Source: Porphyromonas uenonis 60-3 (GTDB lineage Bacteria > Bacteroidota > Bacteroidia > Bacteroidales > Porphyromonadaceae). Taken from it: 64,000 nt of DNA. The notes beneath the pieces are model-generated. The model was not told the origin of the DNA and ran no database searches. It was given only the letters and a program-made list of their open reading frames with translations. Made by a program: the position numbers and the translations under genes. The DNA lies in the NCBI RefSeq assembly GCF_000174775.1, contig NZ_ACLR01000182.1, forward strand, positions 62,001 to 126,000. The letters run 5' to 3'. The first letter of the stretch is position 1. Every line of letters starts with the position of its first letter. Shown here piece after piece: positions 9,556-17,903 of this stretch.

Positions 9556-9936
9556 TTACTTACGCTTGTCGCGATTGAGCTTAGCCTCGATACTCTTCGT
9601 CGTATGAGGTACCGCACGGAGACGCTCCTTGGGAATGAGTTTGCCCGTGACGGAGCAGATCCCATAAGTGCCGTTCTGGATGCGTAGGAGAGCTGCCTCG
9701 AGCTTCTCGATGAAGTCCTGTAAACGCTGTGCCTGAGCATCATTCTCCAGGCGAGACTGCGTGATGGCGCCCTCGTCTAGATCCTTGTAGGTAGGCGTCG
9801 TATCGCTGATGTCGTTGACGTTGTCCGCACGGAGCATATTGAGATCTTCACGAGCCTGAGCGATCTTCTTCTCAATGAGGATGCGAAACTCCTCCAGCTC
9901 CTCGGGATTGTATCTTTTCTTGCCGCTGTCTTCCAT
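9556..9936 (-). CDS. TraR/DksA family protein with degenerate zinc finger
   Basis: DksA-like protein of 126 residues. Family members bind the secondary channel of RNA polymerase and alter promoter response, often with ppGpp. The N-terminal two-thirds is a coiled-coil pair and the C-terminus has the family segment GTYGICSVTGKLIPKERL. The four-cysteine zinc finger is reduced to one Cys: the other ligand positions are replaced (for example, AVPHTTKSIEAK where the second Cys pair is expected). Cys-poor forms are known in Bacteroidetes, so this is probably functional. It lies 18 nt before lspA. Confidence 0.85.
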   Translation of the reverse strand: MEDSGKKRYNPEELEEFRILIEKKIAQAREDLNMLRADNVNDISDTTPTYKDLDEGAITQSRLENDAQAQRLQDFIEKLEAALLRIQNGTYGICSVTGKLIPKERLRAVPHTTKSIEAKLNRDKRK

Positions 9937-10021
9937 ACTATTTGTGAATCTATTTGGTGCGCTGTAGGCGAAGCTCCTTAGGGGGGAAAGCTTTTATCGC
10001 CTACATACACCGTGGTTTGTA

Positions 10022-13000
10022 TTATACTTTGCTGATTTGTACCGCTATCGGGGTGCCGTCCAGGTCTATCTCCTCGGCATCGCTGAGCACCTCGGAGTAG
10101 TCGATAGTGTCGGCCTGTACTTGCGTCTGGACGTACTCCTGATGAGTACGGAGCGCCTGTACAACCTCCTCGGGAGCCATCACGAGTAGCTCGATGTGAT
10201 CGTTGACCTCGTAGCCAGACTGCTTGCGGAGGTTCTGTATGCGGTTGACAAACTCACGAGCCGTACCCTCTGCTATGAGCTCGGGCGTGAGCGTGATGTC
10301 TAGAGCCACCGTGTGACGACCCTCGTTTGCGACCGTCCAGCCTGGTATATCCTGAGCAATGATCTGTACATCCCCGAGATCGACCACAATAGGCTGATCA
10401 CCGACCGTCAAGGTGAGCTGACCTGTCTGCTCCAGCTCATTGATCTGCTCAGTAGAGAGCGTGCTGATCTGAGCTGCCAGCGCTTTCATATTCTTGCCCA
10501 CCTTAGGCCCTAGAGCCTTGAAGTCGGGCTTGACCGTGCGTACCCAGATCGAGTCTGAGGGATCGACAAAGCGAATGTCCTTGACGTTGACCTCGCTGAG
10601 CAATAGGTCGTGAACCTGCTCCATATGAATCTTGTCCGCAGGGTCATTGACCGGTAGCATGATGGCGCTGAGCGGTTGACGCACCTTGATATTGACCTTG
10701 CGCCGCAGGGAGAGGACCAGAGTCGAGTAGATCTGAGCCAGCTCCATGCTACGCTCTAGGTCTAGGTCTATCTGCGCCTCGTCTGCTACGGGATAGTCGG
10801 AGAGGTGCACCGATGCAGACTCTTCGTGCAGGTCACGGTAGAGCCTATCTGCGTAGAAGGGTGCAATGGGCGCCATTAGCTGAGCCACTACCGAGAGACA
10901 CTGGTAGAGCGTCTGGTAGGCACTCAGTTTGTCATCGGTCATAGAGCCAGCCCAGAATCGCTTGCGCGAGAGACGCACATACCAGTTGCTCAAATGCTCT
11001 GTGACAAAGTTCTCGATGGCACGTCCCGCAGGCGTTGGGTCGTAGCTTCCCAGCTTGCCGTCCACCTCCTTGATGAGTGAGTTGAGACGCGAGAGGATCC
11101 AGCGATCTATCTCAGGACGATCCGCATAGGGAATCTGAGCCACGGCAGGATCGAAGCCGTCCAAGTTGCCATAGAGGGCGAAGAACTGGTAGGTGTTGTA
11201 GAGCGTGCCGAAGTATTTGCGGCTCACCTCCTCGACACCCTTAGGGTCAAAGCGAATGTTCTCCCACGGATTGGCATTGGTAATCATGTACCAGCGAAGG
11301 GGGTCTGAGCCATACTGCTGGATGACTCCAAAGGGATCGACCGCATTGCCTAGACGCTTGCTCATCTTGTTGCCATCCTTGTCGAGGACGAGCCCGTTGA
11401 CGAGGACATTTCTAAACGCTATGCTCCCCTGCGTCATCGTAGCGATAGCATGGAGCGTGAAGAACCAACCACGCGTCTGGTCCACACCCTCAGCGATGAA
11501 GTCGGCGGGGAAAACCTTCCCACTCTCGACCTCCTCGCGATGCTCAAAGGGGTAGTGCACCTGCGCAAAAGGCATCGCACCCGAGTCAAACCATACATCG
11601 ATCAGATCGCTCTCACGACGCATTGGCCGCTTGCCATCCTGAGCCACAAGTGTGATCTCGTCGACATAGGGACGGTGCAGATCGATCTTGTCATAGTTCT
11701 CCTCGCTGTAGTCGCCAGGGGTAAAGCCTGCGAGCGGATTGGCTGACATGACGCCAGCCTGTACTGCGCGCTCGCACTCTTTGTAAAGCTCCTCAACAGA
11801 GCCGATGCAGATCTCCTCATCGCCATCCTCGGTACGCCAGATAGGTAGGGGAGTACCCCAGTAGCGACTACGGGAGAGGTTCCAGTCCTGGAGGTTCTCC
11901 AGCCACTTGCCGAAGCGTCCTACCCCGATGGCTGCGGGATGCCAGTCGATCGTCTCATTGAGGCGCATCATCTCCTCACGGCACGCCGTAGAGCGGATGA
12001 ACCAGCTATCTAGCGGGTAGTAGAGGATAGGCTTGTCCGTGCGCCAGCAGTGGGGATAGTTGTGCGTATGCTTCTCAACTCGGAAGACGCGGTTCTCGTG
12101 CTTGAGCATGACGCATATATCTACGTCTAGCGTCTCCTTGTCAGGAGTGTCCTTGGGATCGTAATCCTTCTTGACATAGCGCCCAGCGTAGGTGTCGTAG
12201 AGAGGTACATTGACCGACTCCTTGAGGAATTGATGATCTAGCGCCTCAATCTTGTAAAAGCGCCCTTTCAAGTCAACCATCGGACGCAGCTGCCCCTTGT
12301 TGTCTATCATTAGAAGAGGAGGAACGCCCGCAGCCTTGGCGACACGCTCATCGTCTGCTCCGAAGGTCGGTGCAATGTGTACGATACCAGTACCATCCTC
12401 GGTGCTGACATAGTCGCCAGGGATGACTCGGAAGGCTCCTTCGCCAGGATTGACCCACGGGATGAGCTGCTCGTAGCGAATGCCCACGAGGTCACTACCC
12501 TTGCAAGTCGAGATGCGGTGCCAGGGAGCCTTCTTGTAGGTCTCCTTGTCCCACGTCTCAGGGAGCTCGCTCACCTCGCTTTCAGCGTCGAAGTAACTGC
12601 CTAGGAGCGTCGTGGCGAGGACCACCGTAATCGGCATAGCGCTGTAGGGGTTGAACGTCTCCACAGCGCAGTACTCGATCGAAGGCCCCACGCAGAGAGC
12701 CGTATTCGACGGAAGCGTCCACGGAGTGGTGGTCCAAGCTAGGAAAAAGCTTTCGCCACGCCCATGAAGTGACTCAGGTGCATCAATGATGCGAAACTGT
12801 GCGGTACAGACCGTATCCTTGACATCACGATAGCACCCCGGCTGGTTCAGCTCGTGCGAGCTTAGTCCCGTACCTGCGGCCGGGCTGTAGGGCTGTATGG
12901 ATAGACCTTTGTATAGTAAACCCTTCTTGTATAGCTCCTTGAGAAGGTACCAGAGCGTCTCGATGTACTTATTCTTGTAGGTTACGTAGGGGTGCTCCAT

Positions 13001-13435
13001 GTCGACCCAGTAACCCATCTGCTTGGTCAGCGACTCCCACTCGGCCGTGTACTTCATCACCTCCTTGCGACAGGTCTGATTGTACTCAGCGACAGAGATC
13101 GTCTTACCGATCGCATCCTTGGTGATGCCGAGCTTCTTCTCGACACCCAGCTCTACAGGCAGACCGTGCGTATCCCAGCCCGCACGACGATCTACACGGT
13201 AGCCGTGCATCGTCTTGTAGCGGCAGATGATATCCTTGATAGAGCGCGCTATGACGTGGTGTATGCCAGGCATTCCGTTGGCTGAGGGAGGACCCTCGTA
13301 GAAGGTAAAAAGCGGTGCATCCTCACGCTGGTGTAGCGAGCGGTGGAAGAGCTGCTCTTGTTCCCACTGAGCTAGCATCTCCTGATTGATCTGTGCGAAG
13401 TCAGCAGACTGGTATTCCTTAAAGGGTTTCTTCAT
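10022..13435 (-). CDS. ileS: Isoleucyl-tRNA synthetase, IleS2 type, with GXHH motif
   Basis: Class I synthetase charging tRNA-Ile, 1137 residues, in the length range of the eukaryote-like IleS2 group. The N-terminus has FYEGPPSANGMPGIHHV, where the canonical HXGH signature should stand: the aligned tetrapeptide is GIHH, so first and third positions are exchanged. KMSKRLGN (KMSKR rather than KMSKS) fits the IleS2 type. WDTHGLPVE and WFDSGAMPF are present. IleS2 enzymes resist mupirocin, and published work reports that the swapped motif gives very high resistance. That phenotype is inferred here from family knowledge. A -7 box lies about 27 nt upstream. Confidence 0.96.
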   Translation of the reverse strand: MKKPFKEYQSADFAQINQEMLAQWEQEQLFHRSLHQREDAPLFTFYEGPPSANGMPGIHHVIARSIKDIICRYKTMHGYRVDRRAGWDTHGLPVELGVEKKLGITKDAIGKTISVAEYNQTCRKEVMKYTAEWESLTKQMGYWVDMEHPYVTYKNKYIETLWYLLKELYKKGLLYKGLSIQPYSPAAGTGLSSHELNQPGCYRDVKDTVCTAQFRIIDAPESLHGRGESFFLAWTTTPWTLPSNTALCVGPSIEYCAVETFNPYSAMPITVVLATTLLGSYFDAESEVSELPETWDKETYKKAPWHRISTCKGSDLVGIRYEQLIPWVNPGEGAFRVIPGDYVSTEDGTGIVHIAPTFGADDERVAKAAGVPPLLMIDNKGQLRPMVDLKGRFYKIEALDHQFLKESVNVPLYDTYAGRYVKKDYDPKDTPDKETLDVDICVMLKHENRVFRVEKHTHNYPHCWRTDKPILYYPLDSWFIRSTACREEMMRLNETIDWHPAAIGVGRFGKWLENLQDWNLSRSRYWGTPLPIWRTEDGDEEICIGSVEELYKECERAVQAGVMSANPLAGFTPGDYSEENYDKIDLHRPYVDEITLVAQDGKRPMRRESDLIDVWFDSGAMPFAQVHYPFEHREEVESGKVFPADFIAEGVDQTRGWFFTLHAIATMTQGSIAFRNVLVNGLVLDKDGNKMSKRLGNAVDPFGVIQQYGSDPLRWYMITNANPWENIRFDPKGVEEVSRKYFGTLYNTYQFFALYGNLDGFDPAVAQIPYADRPEIDRWILSRLNSLIKEVDGKLGSYDPTPAGRAIENFVTEHLSNWYVRLSRKRFWAGSMTDDKLSAYQTLYQCLSVVAQLMAPIAPFYADRLYRDLHEESASVHLSDYPVADEAQIDLDLERSMELAQIYSTLVLSLRRKVNIKVRQPLSAIMLPVNDPADKIHMEQVHDLLLSEVNVKDIRFVDPSDSIWVRTVKPDFKALGPKVGKNMKALAAQISTLSTEQINELEQTGQLTLTVGDQPIVVDLGDVQIIAQDIPGWTVANEGRHTVALDITLTPELIAEGTAREFVNRIQNLRKQSGYEVNDHIELLVMAPEEVVQALRTHQEYVQTQVQADTIDYSEVLSDAEEIDLDGTPIAVQISKV

Positions 13436-13461
13436 TGGAGCTTTCGTATAAGATATGCTCG

Positions 13462-13469
13462 CAAAGATA
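13462..13469 (-). promoter_or_regulatory. -7 box of a candidate ileS promoter
   Basis: TATCTTTG on the minus strand, 26 nt upstream of the ileS ATG. No correctly spaced TTTG box is evident. Confidence 0.4.
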
Positions 13470-13582
13470 CAGAAATTTGTCCAAATATGCCCTTAATCGT
13501 CGAGCCAATCTTGAGACGATGCGTTAACCACGTATTTATGCGCTACATAGCGCTATAGCGTCACGCCATAGTGACTCCGAGA

Positions 13583-13780
13583 TCTCCGCTGATTGCAATC
13601 TCTCCTGAGGAAATCAAGAATCGCCAGGGAGCAAACGAAAATTCCCCACGGAGCCGGGAAATAAAAGTTCGGAAGAATGAAATGAAACTTCGGAAGAAGC
13701 AAATCAAAGTTCCGAAGAATTTCTTCATTCCTCACTGGAGATTTGAAAATCTCCACCGAGGAATTGTTTGATTTCCTCGG
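13583..13780 (+). repeat. Dispersed intergenic element, copy B
   Basis: Full-length copy between the divergent ileS and FrhB-like genes. The core is 13658-13717, with dyads starting at 13667, 13688 and 13709 (21-nt period). Left arm begins CTCCGCTGATTGCAATCTCT; right arm contains CTCCACCGAGGAATTG and ends ATTTCCTCGG. The rest of the 13436-13875 gap holds two -7 boxes and no gene. Confidence 0.85.
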
Positions 13781-13842
13781 ATCGTGGCGCAGATGGAACC
13801 ATTTTGTATCATTTCTTGACCCTAGATCTAATCTGCTTTCTC

Positions 13843-13850
13843 TATCTTTG
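13843..13850 (+). promoter_or_regulatory. -7 box of a candidate promoter for the FrhB-like gene
   Basis: TATCTTTG 25 nt before the ATG at 13876; no well-spaced -33 box. Confidence 0.4.
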
Positions 13851-13875
13851 TAGTGCACTAGAGACTTAAGACACG

Positions 13876-15060
13876 ATGATACAGATAGAGGACAAGAGGC
13901 GCTGCTGTGGCTGCGAAGCGTGCCGACAGGTGTGCCCCAAGGAGTGCATACGACTGGAGCGTGACGAGGAGGGCTTTGGCTATCCAGTCGTCGATCTGGA
14001 GCGTTGCATCGAGTGTCATAAGTGTGAGCGTGTCTGCCCCTTTATGCAGCTGGGCGCACCTCGTGAGCCACTGGCTGTCTATGCCGCATGTGCTACCGAC
14101 GAAGGGCTCCGCAAGTCGAGTTCGTCGGGAGGACTCTTTACGCTACTTGCTGAGGAAACGCTAAGTCGTGGGGGCGTGGTCTTTGGGGCGCGATTTGATG
14201 AGACTTGGGGCGTCTGTCACGACTATACGGAGACGGTTGAGGGGCTGGCACCCTTTCGGGGTAGTAAGTACCTGCAGAGCCGTATAGGCGATAACTATCA
14301 GCGGGCGGAGCTGTTTCTCAAAGAGGGACGACCCGTCCTCTTCACTGGGACTCCCTGTCAGATCAAAGGGCTGGTACACTACCTCGGGCGTGCCTACGAC
14401 AACTTGACAACGGTCGATGTGGTCTGCCACGGCGTACCCTCACCGATGGTGTGGCAAAGGTATCTGACGACACTGCGAGCAGGGCAGGGAGAGATCACGG
14501 GAATCTCCTTTCGCGACAAATCGGTCTCGGGGTGGCGACGCTATGACTTTGTGCTGCAAAACACTGAGGGGGAGGGCATGCGACAGTTTTACGGAGACAA
14601 TATCTACATGCGTGGCTTCCTGCACGACCTCTACCTGCGTCCTAGTTGCTACGCCTGCATGGCGAAGGGGGGGCGCAGTCAGAGCGACCTGACGCTGGGC
14701 GACTACTGGGGCGTGGAGCGCACCTGTCCCGATCTAGATCAAGCGCTGGACGAGAATAAAGGTACGAGCGTCGTACTGATCCACAGCGCACAAGGGCAAC
14801 GCCTCTGGTCCGAGCTCACTTGTCGCTCTCAGGAAACGACCTATGCGAGTGCCGTGGCGGGTAATCCCTCCATCGAGCAGAGTGTCGCGGAGCCACCAAA
14901 GCGCCAGCTCTTCTTCGAGCAAATCAATGCAGAGCCATTAGACTCGTTGATCGCTCGTCTCACGGCCACGCCCCTCCACAAACGCCTCTGGCGCCATCTG
15001 CACCACCAAGCACACCGCGTCAAGCTACGCCTCCGCCACCTCGCCCAGCGGGCTCACTAG
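13876..15060 (+). CDS. FrhB-like iron-sulfur protein (coenzyme F420 hydrogenase beta-subunit family)
   Basis: Redox protein of 394 residues. The N-terminus holds two 4Fe-4S ferredoxin motifs (CCGCEACRQVCP and CIECHKCERVCP, residues about 10-55). The rest matches the FrhB/FdhB family N- and C-terminal domains: SSSGGLFTLLAEE, FTGTPCQIKGL, VDVVCHGVPSP and a Cys-containing segment SCYACMAKGGRSQSDLTLGDYWG. In Bacteroidales such proteins usually sit in polysaccharide clusters next to a pyruvyltransferase; no such partner is adjacent here. Coenzyme F420 is not expected in this phylum, so the true electron carrier (flavin or ferredoxin) and substrate are unknown. Confidence 0.85.
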   Translation: MIQIEDKRRCCGCEACRQVCPKECIRLERDEEGFGYPVVDLERCIECHKCERVCPFMQLGAPREPLAVYAACATDEGLRKSSSSGGLFTLLAEETLSRGGVVFGARFDETWGVCHDYTETVEGLAPFRGSKYLQSRIGDNYQRAELFLKEGRPVLFTGTPCQIKGLVHYLGRAYDNLTTVDVVCHGVPSPMVWQRYLTTLRAGQGEITGISFRDKSVSGWRRYDFVLQNTEGEGMRQFYGDNIYMRGFLHDLYLRPSCYACMAKGGRSQSDLTLGDYWGVERTCPDLDQALDENKGTSVVLIHSAQGQRLWSELTCRSQETTYASAVAGNPSIEQSVAEPPKRQLFFEQINAEPLDSLIARLTATPLHKRLWRHLHHQAHRVKLRLRHLAQRAH

Positions 15061-15065
15061 AGCCC

Positions 15066-15119
15066 GAGTCCACCATCTCCTCACCTTAACAGACTAGGGT
15101 GAAGGAGGAGGGCGGACTC
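15066..15119. terminator. Hairpin between converging genes
   Basis: GAGTCC pairs with GGACTC, with further partial pairing inside (CTCCTCACCTT against AGGGTGAAGGAGGAG). It sits between the ends of the FrhB-like and DUF805 genes. No T-run follows, so termination is only likely. Confidence 0.4.
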
Positions 15120-15141
15120 GCTACGTATAGCTCTTGACGAG

Positions 15142-15462
15142 CTAAGCCTTGGGGTCTGGACCGTACTTGTTATCGCCTACGTCTCCCTTCCAAAATAAAA
15201 TGATGAGAGGCCAGCCAGGGCAAAGAATCCACCAGCCTGATTGGTTTAAGTCGTGAGTTCTTTTTACTCCTTGTGCAATCATAATCCATGTGCAGACTAG
15301 AAGGATAGGGAGAGCAACAATCATCACAGATGAGGCTCCAGAAGCACTCTCCATAATTGCCCTAGCAAAGGCCTGAACAAACGTGAGAGTAATGAGCGTC
15401 AGTCCATACTCTAGACGTCTGATACGCCCTTCGGTGGAAAAAGGTTTTCTAAACATTTTCAT
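15142..15462 (-). CDS. DUF805 membrane protein
   Basis: Small inner-membrane protein of 106 residues. DUF805 signatures are visible: GRIRRLEYGL near the N-terminus, then two or three hydrophobic helices, then KRTHDLNQSGWW and the C-terminal GDNKYGPDPK. The role of the family is unknown. It is the last gene of the minus-strand cluster that begins at 20001; the gap to the preceding gene is about 55 nt, so it may or may not be part of the same transcript. Confidence 0.8.
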   Translation of the reverse strand: MKMFRKPFSTEGRIRRLEYGLTLITLTFVQAFARAIMESASGASSVMIVALPILLVCTWIMIAQGVKRTHDLNQSGWWILCPGWPLIILFWKGDVGDNKYGPDPKA

Positions 15463-15516
15463 AGTGGTACCGTTTTGTTTATTGTTATAGGTAGTTAGTT
15501 AGATTAGCGTTTGTGC

Positions 15517-16227
15517 TTAGGTCTCTATCCAAGCCCTAAGAAGTCCTAGAGCTATGGAAACCAATATGACAACAAGGGGAACAAGTGCGTCAGATCCTTT
15601 CTTGTCTCTTTTCTTTGGCTTTTCGTTGGGGACTTCTCGGTCGTTGGAAGTTTCACTGTCATCGGGGACTTCAGAGTAAACGAGGGCTTCGCAGTTTGGG
15701 CATAAGCCTAAAATGTAGGTTTCTCCCTTCTCTGAGGATTGGATGATTTCATTTGCGGTAGATGAGCCCCAGTAATAAAATCTGTAATAGCCTGTAGAGA
15801 GTGAGTAGTCCATCGGACTGAGAGGCTTCGTTTTATATATCGATGAGGAGCTGAGAGCGGACCGAAGCTGATTGAAGAGTGGTTCTATGCTAGCTTCTAC
15901 GGTCACAGTATTGCCCTCACGAGATAAGATGTGCTGGAGATTATCTACTTTCGGGGCAAACAGCTCAGCGAGCTTATCAAGGTTGGTGTATACAAGTCCA
16001 TTGATATATAAATTGATCCCTACGTATACCCTAGTATTAAGACGCTTGAAGAAGATATAGGAGATGATGTCTCCTGAGCGCTCTACGGATAGTTGCAAAG
16101 ATGTAGTCTTGCTGTATTCATCTCGGCATATTCTGCCGTAGCTCTTCAGAGGTATATAATCACTGGGATACTCAAGAGGGTATTTAAGACAGTCATCTGC
16201 ATACCAACAAGCGAGGTCTACGTTCAT
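15517..16227 (-). CDS. Hypothetical tail-anchored protein
   Basis: Not recognised. 236 residues without an N-terminal signal. One CPNC motif lies at about residue 176 (LGLCPNCEALVYSEV). A charged Asp/Glu/Lys linker (about 180-208) leads to a single C-terminal membrane segment (VPLVVILVSIALGLLRAW), so the bulk of the protein probably faces the cytoplasm. It is the fifth gene of the GTPase cluster, separated from the aspartic protease gene by about 40 nt. A single CXXC could bind metal only as a dimer or with other ligands. Confidence 0.7.
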   Translation of the reverse strand: MNVDLACWYADDCLKYPLEYPSDYIPLKSYGRICRDEYSKTTSLQLSVERSGDIISYIFFKRLNTRVYVGINLYINGLVYTNLDKLAELFAPKVDNLQHILSREGNTVTVEASIEPLFNQLRSALSSSSIYKTKPLSPMDYSLSTGYYRFYYWGSSTANEIIQSSEKGETYILGLCPNCEALVYSEVPDDSETSNDREVPNEKPKKRDKKGSDALVPLVVILVSIALGLLRAWIET

Positions 16228-16265
16228 ATTCTTGTATATATTTAGGGTGACTATTGATGGAGTGC

Positions 16266-16856
16266 TTATTTGGAGAAGATAACAACATCTCGGTCGTTGT
16301 CTACAGTTACGGAGCCTACACGATCGAAGACTTCATTTCCTAGGAGCAAGGGAGCATTTACATTTTTGTCGATGACGGCTCTGACATTTTGAAAGGTCAA
16401 TGCCTCCTCTCCTCCTATCTCTAGCTCACGGAGGTTAATCTCTAACCCTACGCGCAAGGAGCCATCGGCTATCTGAGAGTAGGTCTCTCCGATGATGTCT
16501 TCTTCAGAGATCAGTCCTTTGCTATATAGGTAGTTTGCCTCAGCAACAGAGATTAGTGTGCTACTACACCCCGTGTCAAGTATCATCTCCATAGGAATGC
16601 CGTTGAGCTTGACAGAGACAAACTTGACACCCGCTTGTCTCTCAAAGGGTACCTCAATCTGATTATTCACTCCCTCTAGAGGGTAAGACGAAGACCCCAC
16701 AATCTCCTCCGCAGATGGCGTGCCGAAGTCAAACCAAATCTTGTCACTATCACCATTGCTCTCTGTCGAGCATTGACAACTAATGAGCGATAGGAAAATG
16801 AAGCTTAGAAGCAATATGTAAACTACTAGCGAGTAGACTTTTCTATGCTTTGTCAT
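16266..16856 (-). CDS. Retropepsin-like aspartic protease, predicted lipoprotein
   Basis: Protein of 196 residues with a signal peptide and lipobox (LSLISC, Cys 27), so it is probably anchored in a membrane facing the periplasm. Residues about 78-190 form a retropepsin-like (clan AA) domain: VKLNGIPMEMILDTGCSST carries the DTG catalytic triad at 94-96, and the end has LLLGNEVFDRVGSVTVD, equivalent to the second half of the fold. Bacterial members act as dimers. It overlaps the upstream coiled-coil gene by 4 nt (ATGA), indicating translational coupling with the GTPase cluster. The substrate is unknown. Confidence 0.8.
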   Translation of the reverse strand: MTKHRKVYSLVVYILLLSFIFLSLISCQCSTESNGDSDKIWFDFGTPSAEEIVGSSSYPLEGVNNQIEVPFERQAGVKFVSVKLNGIPMEMILDTGCSSTLISVAEANYLYSKGLISEEDIIGETYSQIADGSLRVGLEINLRELEIGGEEALTFQNVRAVIDKNVNAPLLLGNEVFDRVGSVTVDNDRDVVIFSK

Positions 16857-17902
16857 TGGGGTGTTGATATGCTGGCACTCTTCGTACTATCCTGCACATG
16901 CTCTGTCGGAGTCGGGGAAGCTGACTTTGTGTGGCTACTAGATGAAGAGGCGATGATGCCAGACACAAAAAGTAGCGTCAGAAGGCTCACAACACAAGAT
17001 ATGAGGAGTAGTCCCACTTGGAGTGCTGGTCGGGATAGTAGGTGAGTCTGGCGATGAAGTCCTTTGGCATTAGAAGCAATATCCTGAGGCTTGAATAGCT
17101 CCTCCTTGCTAAGCGTTACAGCTGCAGAAGGGGAAAGCTGTAGCAGCTTGCGGATCTCTTGAATAGTCGCATCACTGCTCTCTTTAGAAGTGATGATACG
17201 CTTCTTCTCTTCCGCTAGGCGGTCAATCTGTGTTTGCAAAGAGTTGATTCGCTCTTGAGCTTGAGTCTTTACTCGAGCTTCGGTCTCTTCAATCTCTTTT
17301 GCGTACTTAGTCTTCATCTTCGTTTGCCTCTCTTGCATTGCTAGTAGCTCACGGCTGGGGTAAGAGTCCGATATACGGATAACCTCTCTAGCAAAAACTC
17401 TACGCTTGATCTCTGCGTCGTCTATATCCTTAGGATTATATGGGATAATCCTTGAGTCTGCCTTTTGGCTTGAGATGATTGGGGTTATATCTTGATCGTC
17501 GAAACAGCTGGCAAACCGTTGCTCCAGCACTTGTGGTAGCTCTTTGAAGTCAGAGATAGGCTTGATAAATCTGTCTCGGTTGACGACAACTCCGTCGACT
17601 TTCCCGCTGAACTCATTCATTAAGAAGTGGTAGATATGGGTGCACTTGTCGACATAGCCCTCTAGGCGGTACGTGATTCCGATATGAGCATCAGGTCTGC
17701 CTATGGTGGCTGTAAGCCCATAGAGTAGCAGAGTATAGTCTGTAAAACATCTTCCATCAATCAGTCTGAGTCTAACGTCTAGGATAGGGACTCTCTTGAT
17801 ATCGGGAGTCTGGTAAAACATAGACTCAAAGTAGCGAGCGTCTGTATTGGGGTAAGCTACAGCTCCATCCTCGGCTCCGAAAATAAATACTTCTAGTCTC
17901 AT
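16853..17902 (-). CDS. Hypothetical coiled-coil protein with C-terminal membrane anchor (GTPase partner)
   Basis: Not recognised as a named family. 349 residues. The N-terminal 120 or so form an alpha/beta domain (MRLEVFIFGAEDG, DVRLRLIDGRCF, ATIGRPDAHIGITYRLEGY). Residues about 180-260 are a strongly charged coiled coil (KYAKEIEETEARVKTQAQER). One membrane span follows near 300-320 (LQVGLLLISCVVSLLTLLF) and the tail is Ser/Thr-rich. The start ATG lies 1 nt after the GTPase stop codon, so the two are translated together. The pattern suggests an adaptor that links the GTPase to the membrane; this is inference. Confidence 0.75.
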   Translation of the reverse strand: MRLEVFIFGAEDGAVAYPNTDARYFESMFYQTPDIKRVPILDVRLRLIDGRCFTDYTLLLYGLTATIGRPDAHIGITYRLEGYVDKCTHIYHFLMNEFSGKVDGVVVNRDRFIKPISDFKELPQVLEQRFASCFDDQDITPIISSQKADSRIIPYNPKDIDDAEIKRRVFAREVIRISDSYPSRELLAMQERQTKMKTKYAKEIEETEARVKTQAQERINSLQTQIDRLAEEKKRIITSKESSDATIQEIRKLLQLSPSAAVTLSKEELFKPQDIASNAKGLHRQTHLLSRPALQVGLLLISCVVSLLTLLFVSGIIASSSSSHTKSASPTPTEHVQDSTKSASISTPQ

Positions 17903-17903
17903 A

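Noticed and set aside
13553-13858. Minus-strand frames over several element copies that share peptides such as LPKFHFILPNFYFP, as if a small protein family
   Set aside because: The similarity follows directly from the nearly identical DNA of the element core. Starts and ends differ between copies, copy D and A break the frame differently, and the flanking residues are not conserved.
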